64,000 nucleotides of DNA. It comes from Citrus sinensis (Eukaryota > Streptophyta > Magnoliopsida > Sapindales > Rutaceae). The notes below the pieces were generated by a model. The model made no database searches. It was given only the letters and a program-made list of their open reading frames with translations, and had not been told where the DNA came from. Shown here in pieces: positions 36,836 to 47,262 of this stretch. The position numbers and the translations under genes were made by a program. The stretch lies in the NCBI RefSeq assembly GCF_022201045.2, contig NC_068561.1, positions 18,044,501 to 18,108,500 on the forward strand, read 5' to 3'. Position 1 is the stretch's first letter. The number at the start of each line of letters is the position of its first letter.

Positions 36836-38530
36836 TCAAAGGAATTCAACTTTACAAGTCTTTGAGCCTCTTTCAAAAATTAATAACTTCTGGAAAAGCT
36901 TTTTGCTACAAGCCTCTTTCATGGATCTAATGATCATTTTGTCCAACACTTCACTATTTTTCAATAAGTATTTGACCAGTTCCAATTCGTGTTTCAAACC
37001 TTCAAATCCACAAATTTCAATTTTCTTGACATGCAACAACAAACAATTGGGCACACATTGTGGCTCAGTCCATCTAAGGTTGTCGCCCACAATAAGGAAA
37101 TCAATTTCCTGATCAAAAGAAAAATATCATAAACAACAAATTAAGTGCCATTTGGCTCGAAAGTCATTCTCATACTCACCATTGCCCCTAAGTTAGGTAA
37201 ACTTCTGAGGATGATAGGTAGCAGCCGAAATCCAGATTCTTCAATTTCCACCTTCAGATAGGTCAAATAGGGAAATGTAGGAATGTAATCCTCAAAAGCA
37301 CAGTCAAGGGCCTTACACGGGGAACAAGCCAATCATTGGAAAACAATTATGTAGAAAAATAACTTGCAGTTAATAAATTTCCTACCAATTTGGTAGGGAA
37401 AAAAAAATCTACTACTAGAACAAATGCATGAGAATTATTAACGAAAATAGGAAGAAAGAAACATGTAGAATATATAATATGCACAACAGAACAATAAAAA
37501 TTACAATGTGGTTTAAAAGAGAACTTACAGAAATAATACCAGCAGACAAGGATAAAAACCTGGTGTTAGTGATTCCTTTGAGAAGCTGTAGCATACGATC
37601 AGCTGGAATATTTGGTGGATCAAATTCTTGCAAGTCTTCCACAAAATATTTATCGAATTCAATATCAAAATGCACTTCAGTTAAGGAATGTAGCTCATGC
37701 ACCATATAAGAAACCAAGGTATCGTCGTAAATACAGAGGTGTTCGAGATTTGGAGCCCTAATCATAACTTGATGCTTGGTATTACTAAACAAAACTTTTT
37801 CTAATGATAAGGTTAGCCTCTTCAAAGTGAGGGATGAAATGTTAAGGTTAGTCACTGAATGTTTATCCTCCAAATGAATCTCTATCAATAAATCTTCAAG
37901 CACAGGGCAAATAGTAAAGAGCTTCTCAGTAATGCAGGTCGAATGAGGATAATACATTTCAGCATGAAGACACTTAAGACTTGGAAAGCATATTCTAGAG
38001 GTAGGAATCTTGAAATCAAAATCCAATTTCAGTTTGAGCATTTCAAGTGTTTTGCACGTGCAAATATTATCAGGCAACTCAATAAGGACATCAACGTACA
38101 CGTGATTAAGTTCAATGTCACCAACATTACGCTCTATTGCGGAAGAAACCCAGGATTTAAGAGGAGGCAAATCAGTCAAATAGATATTGGGTTCAGAACA
38201 ATGGACAGAAAACTTATTAATATCCGCCGAATGAAAAAGGAGCACCTTGTTTACAAAATTCGCAAACCTAGTCAAAACATCCTGAGTGGATTCACCAGGA
38301 CGTTTGTCCTTAAACCATAAGCTGTCATCAAAGCAAAGACAGGGAAGTGAAGTCCAGAGGTGCTTCCATCTAGAAGATAGAATGCAAGTTTGCACAGCAC
38401 ATTTTATGGGTAAAAATGATAGAATGTGGCAAAGGATTTCATCGGGCAAACTACTTATCCTATCCATTTTTTCTTGATTCAACACTTGAAGCCTTTCGGA
38501 TTTTCCACACTTGGGAATGGATTTTTCCAT
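36836..38530 (-). CDS. F-box/FBD/LRR-repeat protein (intact)
   Basis: Probable substrate-recognition subunit of an SCF ubiquitin ligase; the target is unknown. Three exons (38530-37529, 37311-37180, 37108-36836), all phase 0, give 468 residues, normal for this family. The F-box at residues ~22-60 reads DRISSLPDEILCHILSFLP and VQTCILSSRWKHLWTSLP. Leucine-rich units follow from ~110 (LPPLKSWVSSAIERNV, LPDNICTCKTLEMLKLKL, CFPSLKCLH, ICPVLEDLL). Exon 2 is the hinge repeat PTFPYLTYLKVEIEE. Exon 3 is the FBD domain (CVPNCLLLHVKKIEICGFEG, then LVKYLLKNSEVLDKMIIRS, ending CKVEFL). The leader carries an intron: CTAATCAG|GTTC at 38821-38810 and CTCTCAG|GCTGG just before the ATG. It is the best-preserved member next to 43024-44668. 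Confidence 0.92.
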
Positions 38531-40540
38531 CGTGGTGATTCTCGACCAGCCTGAGAGGGAAACAACAATAGAAACAAAACAAAAAATTTTAGGATTTTGT
38601 TGGGCTTAAATGGGTTTTCTTAAAATTCTGTTTGTTTCCTGAGAAAACTTAAAAGAGAGTAATTACTAATTACAGTGGATTAATATTCTACTTCACACCA
38701 ATTCAATAGAGAGAGCATTAGCTCAAATTTTCTGATCCTTTTTATATTTTATTTTCCCTCTAAATGTAGCAACCAAAGCACAATATACAATAGAACAAGA
38801 GAGAGAAATGAACCTGATTAGGGAAACAATAGAACCATAGAGCTCCCACACCAAATAATTTGAGAGGCAACAAATCGGCAAGCTTTGCTCCAGAGTTTAG
38901 GATGTGCAAGGAAAGAGAACGCTGACAGTCCTACTTGAACGCACCGGTTCAGTGTAAACAAGGAGCGGGACGGGCCCATTCAGTTGGCCCATAATTAAGC
39001 TATGCCCATAAAAAGCCCGGCCCAAATTCTGATAATATCTTCAGATAGGTGGAACAATTAGTTAAAGAGTTGGACTATTGGCACCCCTCTCATCTCCTCA
39101 TAAAACCCCCTTCTTAGTTATATTCACTTTATTTCCGAAAATGTCCCTTTTTTTAGATTTAATTTTCTAAATTCTCAATTTTCATTTGATTTGTTTTATT
39201 GTTAAAACTCAAAGTATTATTGTGTTATTTTTTTAATTATTTTCAATTTTATTATTAATCTACACACAAATTAAAAAGTTATATAGGTGATAAATTTTTT
39301 AGTGTTAATCATTGATTGAAATAACACATATTTCAAATTATAATTTTAAAGTAATTTTAAGTATAAAAATATTTAATCCATAAGAAATCAAAAGAGAACA
39401 ATAAATTATTTTAAATTTGTATAATTTATTTTAGTTAGATAGGAAGTAACATATAAATTTTTTTTTTTTTTTTGAAAAAGATTGATTATGAATTAAGTAA
39501 TTTGCTTGAAAAAAAAAACTATATGTGTTTAATTTTTAATTATCTTTAATTGTAATTTTATTTAACGTGGGGTTTTGCAAGAATAATGTAGGGGTGCCAA
39601 TAGCTCCACTCTTAGTTAAATTTCCAGCTAAAATTTGTTAATTTCTTCGTTCTTGTTTAATTTTTTTTTATATGTCTACAACCACGTCTGCAAATAAGCA
39701 AATGACATCACACTGTCCTCCTGGTGGTGCTTCTCAAACCAGTAATGAATACAAATTCTGGGAAGTCATTTCAATTACCTATTTCCAACCCTAAGCCAGA
39801 TTCTCTCATGATTTTGTACGTAACTGCTTGTGATTAAGTATATAATTTTTCACCCGCGGTGGCAAGACTGATTCCGTAAGGCTTCCGTCTTCTAAGTCTC
39901 AAATGCAAAAAAAGATCTTGTTCTATCATTGATTAGAGATTTCTCAACGAAAAAAAAAAACTCATAGGCGCCAAGTGTGAGGGAATACTAGACATTTTGG
40001 TACTTGCTTATGCGGCCAGGAGAAAAGACCCTATGGAGGTGGCCAAGACATACCCCGAGACAAATCCGAAGACATCCTTCAGAAGCAATACATTTATCAA
40101 ATTCAACATGGATTTGACAACACGTGCTTTTGTGTTCACCCTTTCAAGGAACATGAAAAAATAATCTAGATATATATCTCGATTATTTTATATATTTAAA
40201 TAAAAACAAATAAATAAATCTAGACAAACCAAAACATGTTTGACGAGAATAATATTCTAAGACAAGCAATTCATTGATTTTCAAACCGACCAGTTGATTA
40301 TCTATTATTTGATTGACTAATATTTCTGTTGGTAAAGGGAGCTCGGAAGGAAGAGGACTATACCTTGAGAGAGGTAAGGAGGTATTGAATGCAGTCTACC
40401 CAATGCTAGATGCAGAGATACATAATAGATCTATATGAACATCATGAGTTGTCCCAAAATGAAACTAATTGTTGCTGATGCTTGGGGTATAGAAACGTAG
40501 CCACCAAATAGTGATGTTGTAAAGGTAATATGAAATATCG
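38531..40540. other. F-box promoter/leader, then AT-rich DNA with duplicated flank pieces
   Basis: 38531-38940 is leader intron and promoter of the F-box gene. 39690-39900 matches DNA at 41830-42000, 42790-42860 and 52380-52470 in patches (for example TGGTGGTGCTTCT, ACAAATTCTGGGAAGT, GGCAAGACTGATTCCG), so it is a dispersed piece of mannanase-side flank. 39960-40540 has no gene signal and may include internal parts of a degraded retroelement, which I cannot demonstrate. Confidence 0.45.
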
Positions 40541-41215
40541 AGGAGAAATTTGACCGGTCGCATATGCAAGCACGACTAGAGTCCTGCGAGAAGACCAGAA
40601 TCAGGTCGTTTAATCCTGCGGTCTTGGTTAGTTCTTAGATCGTTGAACTCCGCCCGGAAGTTAAACCATAATCAGGTTGTTTTATTCTGCGGTCTTGGTT
40701 AGTTCTTAGTTCGTTGAACTCTGCCTGGAAGTTCGGTTGTTAATGTCTAAGCATGACCGGGCGCTATAATTGCAACTCAATACTACACAGAAACGGATAC
40801 ATTAACTCATAATTTAAGTGGTGCATTCAATCAAATAACATATGTGCATTAAAGAAGATGCGATCTTGGGCGCCTATAAAAACCCTGGAAAATCCAAAAG
40901 AGGGGGCTTTTTTGGCTGATAAGAGGTCTGATTAAAAAAACAAAAAAAGAAAAATAAGATCACGAGCGTTGTGCCATTATTATTTCTTTGTAAGAAAACT
41001 CGATTGCTGACTTGAGTGTTAGAGGATTTTCGTTGGGAAAAATCCGACTCTCCCTGACAGTTTTCTATTGTTGCAGATTAAAACGAAGTAAGGAGATAAT
41101 TCCAATTCCATCAAGATAGCAGTTAGTGGTTCCCTATCAAAACAAATTCAAGTGTTGACAAAGCATCCTGGTCGTTATCGTAAGCTCGACCAAATTACCG
41201 ATACCTTACAAACTC
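40541..41215 (+). mobile_element. Degraded LTR-retrotransposon remnant (LTR region, Ty3/gypsy-like)
   Basis: Looks like a long-terminal-repeat region: a 71-bp tandem repeat (40599-40733), a TATA-like CCTATAAAAACC at ~40876, then a transcribed part with GCTGACTTGAGTGTTAGAGG and TTCGTTGGGAAAAATCCGAC, a pattern I know from the end of Ty3/gypsy (Tat/Athila-type) LTRs. Both boundaries are uncertain and no target duplication was found. No gag or pol domain was seen next to it. Old and broken. Confidence 0.5.
40599..40733 (+). repeat. 71-bp tandem duplication inside the LTR remnant
   Basis: Two head-to-tail copies begin AATCAGGT at 40599 and 40670 and share TGCGGTCTTGGTTAGTTCTT. The second copy ends at GGAAGTT (40733). 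Repeats of this kind are common in the U3 part of plant LTRs, where they act as enhancers. Confidence 0.8.
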
Positions 41216-41627
41216 TCCCAATTCATGTACACATTTCATACATACATTAAGTGTATGTAGTACAACAAAAATACTTTAAAATCTCACGTTGAGAAGAAGG
41301 TTATATGTGGCATGGTCAACTCAAGATGGTTTCTTTAGTATTTACCAACAAGTAATTGCAATGCTTTTATAGAATGAAATTGGGATAGTGAAGTATACGA
41401 CATACAGTCAATCCATTTTTTGTTACTAACTAAATTTGACTGAGTTTTGACACTAAAGTAATAACAGAGAAATATTAAAAAAAAAAGACAGAAAATGGAA
41501 TAACCAAGCTAAAATGGAAAAAAAAAGAGAAGAGTTTTAGCGCTTGAAAGAAAAGATCATACACAACAAATGAAACAAATGAAGTACCACTTGGCAGTTG
41601 GTTTGAAAATTAAAATTCATGATCAAA

Positions 41628-41738
41628 CTAGTCCTCAGGTTTCATTTTCCCAGTGATCTTGGCCAAACAGGCATTGTCCCCATTGATCACATAGAGTCTC
41701 GGAGGGCCACAATGGGCTCTTGGACATAGTTCTGAGTT
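41628..41738 (-). pseudogene. Isolated clean 3' exon of an unidentified gene (37 codons)
   Basis: On the minus strand a good acceptor (CTGTTTTTCAG) ends at 41739, followed by an open frame of 36 residues and TAG. It reads NSELCPRAHCGPPRLY and then VINGDNACLAKITGKMKPED. The Cys spacing and sharp polypyrimidine tract look like a real terminal exon. No matching upstream exon was found within 2 kb. I do not recognise the family. It is probably a gene fragment moved here with the surrounding duplications. Confidence 0.4.
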
Positions 41739-42120
41739 CTGAAAAACAGTTATTATAAATGACAGAGGTAAATTTTTGCGGTTCCATTAACCCACGATAC
41801 GTATTGGTTCAAATCCTTAAACAAAAGATCTTTCTTCAGTTGGTTCAAATCCTTAAGCGCATGGCAGGAGTAACACGGCCCTCTTGCTCTTGGTGGGCGC
41901 TTCTGAAATGACTACAAATTCTGGGAAGTAATTCAAATTCCAGATATGCAACCCGCCTCAGATTCTGAGCAAGAAGAGCCAGATAATCTACAGTTTTGTA
42001 ACAAAGACTGATTCTACAGCAAATGGAATAACCCAAACCAAGAAAAAAGAGCTTTCAGAAATATATTTCATTTCTCAACAGCATTGTTTTCAACATCCGT
42101 GAAAATATTCATGCACAAAT

Positions 42121-42520
42121 TTAGAGATCATCATGGTAAAGGAATTCTTCCATAGGATTTTTCTTCTTGCAACCCCACTTACATTTCATAGAATACAAGG
42201 AGTTGAATAATGCAATTCTTGTGGAAAGAAGGGAAATGATGTTTGAAGTTGAAGGAGATTTTGGACGAACTATTACCATCCATGCCGTCTGTGCCATCAG
42301 GGAAGTGCTACCACAATAGATTGCCAGCTCCACTGCCTCATTTCTTTGTTGACTTCAAGAGAGTTTTGCATGCTAAGCAGATAAGTGTGTCTCCGATTGA
42401 TATCTAGCAACTGGTGTCTTTTGCATGATACGCCAAACTCAAAAGCACAACTAGTATTCCAAGATATTTCTCATCATCCTCTATGCGTGCTTCCATTTAT
42501 GATAGAGTCCATCCTTGGAA
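42121..42520 (-). pseudogene. Duplicated 3' fragment of the GH5 mannanase gene
   Basis: Matches the last exon of the intact mannanase (53160-52773). It ends with the same tail, [11 protein letters not shown] and [19 protein letters not shown]. The upstream part (42520-42330) aligns with the segment containing [11 protein letters not shown], but that catalytic region is destroyed by frameshifts and substitutions. The sequence 3' of it (42120-42000 and 41510-41390) also resembles the 3' flank of the intact gene, so a genomic block was copied, not an mRNA. Sequence beyond 42520 no longer matches. Confidence 0.85.
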
Positions 42521-43023
42521 ATGCAACAACATCAGGGGCCATCTTGTACGTGTTAAAGAAAATTGGAGCCATAGTTACAACAACAGGAACTGAACCATAG
42601 GGTACTCCAGATGAAGATACAGGACAACCTTGTTTGGCCGTGTATCATGACAAGACAAACAAAGATGATTAGATCATGATTGGTGAAGACTGAAGACAAT
42701 GGACTTTAATACATTTTCTCATTCAACTTCCAAAGATCACATCAATAGACTTCATAATTTGCAAAAACAATGGCTGATGAAGCAATCCCAAGTCTGCAAA
42801 TAATCAAATAGCCCTTTAGTGGTGCTTCTGAAATCACTACAAATCCTGAAAAGTGATCACCACATTATGAAGATTAAGAGCCATACTCCTAACAAAATTC
42901 AGTGTACATAACAAGTATGTTATGCACATTTGGTGATAAGAGGCATGTTGTACTTTGCTAAGACCAAAAATCAAAACAGAAAATGTTAAGCGAGAGAACC
43001 TTCCAACATCATCTCACAAACAT
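42521..43023. other. Spacer with patches of duplicated flank
   Basis: 42521-42650 holds an open minus-strand stretch I cannot identify. 42790-42870 repeats the TCTGCAAATAA...GTGGTGCTTCTGAAATCACTAC flank words seen at 39690 and 41880. Nothing else. Confidence 0.35.
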
Positions 43024-44668
43024 TCAAAAGAATTCAATGTTGCAAGTCTTAGAGCCCCTTGGAAACATGAGAATCTCTTTTCGGAGATTGTCCTCTGGTG
43101 CATCTTCCGCAAAACCCACTGAAAACTTCTCCAATACTTTACTATTTTCCAACAAGTACCTGACCATTTCCAGCTCATAATCTTCCCTCTTCAGGTTTGT
43201 TATCTCAATCACCTCAACACACGATGACAAACAATTAGGTGCACACTCTGGTTCAACGCAAACAAGATCCTCAAATACAATGTCTTGTAATGTGTTAGGA
43301 GTCAATTTATGAGCCTATGAAGCAAGAAGAATCACACATTTCAAAAACAAAGTGAACAAGTAATGCAATTAATTAGCTATGCAAACAATATATTCTTAAC
43401 TCACCTTTGAGAAGTCCAAGTTAAGAACTTTCAGACTTGGCGACCTTTTGAGAAATGGTGTCAACAGTTTCCAGCCAAAGCAAGAGTCAATGTGCAACTC
43501 CAATGAGATCAGATTGGAAAACGTTGGCAAATTATTATTTAAAACAAAGCTTAAAACCTACAAGAGAAATAAAGATAATTGTCCAATAAAATTAGTACAA
43601 GAACTAAATAACAATATAGTATAAGTGAAATATTAATCTTAAAGAAAATATTACCAAATCAGGTGTGCAAAATATCAAGACATTCAAAAATTGATAACCA
43701 GAGAAAATATTAAGTGCAGGAAATACCGTCATTGAGTCAGGTAATGATAAAATCTTCATACTTTTAATTCTTTTCACAAGTTCCAGTGCACTTCTAGCAT
43801 CATTTTCGAAGATACCAGACGAATTTCTTCTAAGAACATTGAATTCAACAAGCACAAATGCTTTCTTCAGAAAAGGTATTTCATCCAATACAAAGTATGC
43901 TAAGGAATTAGCAATAATGCTGAGGTATTCAAGATTAGGGGTTCTAATCTCAAATATACGCTTAGAGACGTATCCTTGCATTACGAATACACTTATGCTT
44001 AGCCTTTTGAGAGTCTGCACAATAATGTTAATAGTCTGTACATTATCACGTGGGTGAAGAATCCCTTCAATTGTCAACTCTTCAAGTGTAGGACAACTAC
44101 TAAAGAACTTCTGCATTAGGCCACGATCCGGATGGCAAAAGCCAAAATGAAGAATTTTGAGACTCGGAAAACATATCCCAGATCCGGGAATATCAATAAC
44201 AATATCACTGCACAGTTTTAACTCCACTAGTGTTTCACAAGTTAAAATACTCTGAGGTAACTCTAGAATCCTTTTATGTCTAGTAAAGTTACTAGTACTA
44301 TATACATCAAGAAAAAGGTGGCGGACATTGCGTTGGATTGCAAAGCATATCCATTCACTAACACGAGAAAAATCTTTTTCTCGAAGAGTAGAACTTCTAA
44401 GATGAAAATTGTGAATATCTTTCAATTGACAAAGACCAAGTACTCGTTCCACAAAATTCAGGAACCAACTCCTCGGTTTTTCATTACCCCCATCAAAGTA
44501 AAGACCGTGGATTGAAGTCCAAAGATCCCTCCATCTTGATGATAAAATGCAGGTCCTGACAGCATCTTCAGTTGGAAGACATGAGAGGATGCGACAAAGA
44601 AGATGATCTGGTAATCTACTTGTAATGTCACCTCTTGCATTGTCTTTATCAACGTTTTTCTGATTCAT
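43024..44668 (-). CDS. F-box/FBD/LRR-repeat protein (intact, divergent member)
   Basis: Three exons (44668-43655, 43557-43405, 43314-43024), all in frame, give 485 residues. The F-box near residues 15-53 reads ITSRLPDHLLCRILSCLP and VRTCILSSRWRDLWTS. LRR-like repeats follow (LPQSILTCETLVELKLCSD, CFPSLKILHFG, SCPTLEELTIEG, RTPNLEYLSI). Exon 2 is LPTFSNLISLELHID. Exon 3 is the FBD domain (CAPNCLSSCVEVIEITNLKR, MVRYLLENSKVLEKFSVGF, ending CNIEFF). It differs clearly from the other array members and may be an older lineage; the broken copy at 30725-32092 resembles it most in the amino part. A TTG-led extension upstream reads in frame, but ATG 44668 is preferred. A leader-intron donor-like CCTCAG|GTCC lies near 45150. 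Presumed SCF ubiquitin-ligase receptor with unknown target. Confidence 0.9.
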
Positions 44669-46289
44669 AATTCTCTGACAATGATACAATTAACTGCAAC
44701 AAATTTGATATATGAAGACAATTGCAAGCTTCCATAAATTTGTTAGAATAGAAAATACCATCACCAGTCACTAAATTTAGATAAAAAATTTTAACAATAA
44801 TTCAGAACCCTTCAAATTGCATCGAGTCACAGAAATAATCACCAGATTTTTAACAAGCAAATGCCATGCCGGAACAAAGAAAAAAAAGGCAAATAATGGA
44901 AGAAAGAAAAGTTTCCAAAACCGAAAACAAAAATCTTAAGAAGACCACCAACTATTGAGCACTAAAATGAGTTTCCATAAAGGTCACTGGTTAGCGGTTA
45001 CAGCTCAATTATCATTTTCAGTTATTCATAACAGTCAAAACCCACCCGACTTTATAAATTTCCCATTAATATATACAAAGTTTACCCCAAAATATTAAAA
45101 CAGAAGGGGGGAAAAATGATAAATTTAGAATAAATGAAAGAGAACCGGACCTGAGGCAGTGTGCTGTAATCAACTCCTCGAAATTGTTCAGCTTAGGAAA
45201 AGGAAAGGATTGCGTTAATAATGTAGATGAAATGTATCGTTTATGTCCCTTATTTTATTTATTTATAAAAAGACATATGTAACCTGTCAAATTTTACGTA
45301 GTAGGTCCAGACTATTGATTTTTTTTTTTAAAAAAAAAAAAATTAGCAATGGCTAGAGTGAAAATTGTAATAATATATCTAACCTTTAAATTTCCCCCCA
45401 AAAAAATAAATAAATAAGTAACCTTCTCATGAAGAAAAAAAGGTTTATTTAATAAAAAATGACGAATTATGTTCTTAAAAGTAAAATTTATTCTGAATTT
45501 TTTATTGGTTCACAAGCAACATTATTGTCAATCTAGAAATTCAGTTAATTAGATATGCTAAAAAATTATTTTTGAGTGCATTCAAGAAACCAAAGATTTT
45601 ATTTAGTATTGAGGTGTTGTAAATTTTAAACTATAATTACTGTAAAAAAAATTATAACTATAAAAGAAAAGTTAATTTTTAAATAATAATTTTGATAAAA
45701 TTAATAGCAAAGATATAATAAATTTTCCATTTTGTAATTATAAAATTAAATTAATTTAATTTTGAGATTACAAGAAACTAATGTTTATCAAATATTATAG
45801 TGTTGTACAACCTCACTCTCAAACATTACCTCAAATTCCAAAAATAGGCGAGTTATGCATAAACAGTTTCAAAAGTTTATGGAGAAAGCAAGAGTCTGCT
45901 TTCTATTCTAAACGGATCAAACTGAGAAAGATTGGACAATTATCGATAAGAAATTTGTTTAAAGGCTTCTTTGGCCAGAGGAGGAAAAAAAAAAGGACAA
46001 AAAAACTCTGAGATGCAAGAAAATCGGCAGGCTTTCCTGCAGCGTGTAGACTGATTGTTGGAGATGCACACAAGAGCCCGACCCAAAGACTACACAAAAT
46101 TTCAATAAACAATTTATTTAAACTGGTATTTCATTTTTGGATTAATATTTTATTAATTAATTAATTAAATCTAATATTGAATGTTAACTATAGAAAATTA
46201 TTCAAGTATTCTTTTAACAATGATATTGAATATTATTAGAAACTTTAATAGAAACTTCACAATCACAGTGATCGGATTGGCATATTGCA
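44669..46289. other. F-box leader and promoter, AT-rich repeat at ~45611-45770, leader remnant at ~45985-46100
   Basis: 44669-45240 is the promoter/leader of the F-box gene. 45611-45770 is an AT-rich, partly palindromic stretch like the MITE-like element at 12186. 45985-46100 contains AAATCGGCAGGCTTT... and resembles the outer leader of the 36836-38530 gene. An open frame at 45781-46011 has no domain. Confidence 0.4.
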
Positions 46290-46500
46290 TCATAGTCAAG
46301 ATGATGAATGCATGGCATTCCCAGCGTTGAAAATCCAAAGGGCAATCGAGTTAAAGAAGATAGGATTAGTCGTGGAAAACAAAATGCCAGAGGGAGGAAT
46401 CTTGATAACAAAATCCGAACTCAGTTTCAGAACTTCAAGTGCTTTTGAAGTGCAAATGCTATCCGGCAACTCTACAAACAGGATTGCAATACGACTCTAA
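46290..46500 (-). pseudogene. F-box-family LRR fragment
   Basis: The minus strand reads close to LPDSICTSKALEVLKLSSDF and IKIPPSGI, the LRR segment of the F-box copies (compare LPESLCTSTTLEVL and INIPPSGLCFP in the gene at 47263-49115). It lacks an F-box, hinge exon and FBD. An isolated relic. Confidence 0.7.
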
Positions 46501-47262
46501 AGCATGGAGGGCTGCAATTTAACAACCTGGCTCAGATTCTTATAAGGTCACTCAGTATGCTATAGAGGACCTCTACAGAATAGTTGGAATCCTTAGTTGA
46601 AATTTCAGCTAAATTACGAGCGTACTTTCTCTTTAACATTTAAATAATGACTTTCAGGTTATCTGTGTTTCTGGAGGCATTCTTTTTAGGTAACAAATCA
46701 CTGTAGGTAGAAACAATCATAGCTAAAACAACAGATAAGAACATAGATCTTGACAACAAGTAAAGTAGCAGATAATATGCAGGTGTCAGAGGATAGAGAA
46801 GTAGGAAAGCGAGTATAAAATATTAACGTCGCTTTTGAAAGCTGCACTATACGCATCAGCTGGAAAACCTATTTCAAGAGGCAATGGTTAAAAACAGAGG
46901 GTCTTGATAATTACAAAACAGTTGATCTTTCCTTCCATATATCTAATAAATTGTGGATATATTCAGTGATTTATTTGAAGAAAAACCCCTCACTCCGATT
47001 GTCATTGCAAACATAACAAACTATTTTATTTTATGTTTCACATCCAACCAAAGAAGTCAGAAGTAACATATGCAGAGCAAAAGAAGGACCTTAAAACAAA
47101 CTTGACACCAAAGCTTACAAACATCACCTCGAAAGAAGATGACAAACATTTATTTATAGTTACAAGGATGAAAAATGGGGGGGGGGGGGGGGGGGGCGGA
47201 GGGGGTGGGAAATCAAATTCATGTACATCAACAGCATGATAGGAACCATTTAGAGGAAAATT
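46501..47262. other. Spacer and 3' region of the next F-box gene
   Basis: No coding signal. It contains the 20-base G run (47177-47196). Confidence 0.4.
47177..47196 (+). repeat. Homopolymer run of 20 G
   Basis: Twenty consecutive G followed by CGGAGGGGGTGGG. It lies 67-86 bases past the stop codon of the minus-strand F-box gene, so the transcript would carry poly-C in its 3' UTR. The G strand could form quadruplexes. Length in the assembly may be inexact. Confidence 0.85.
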
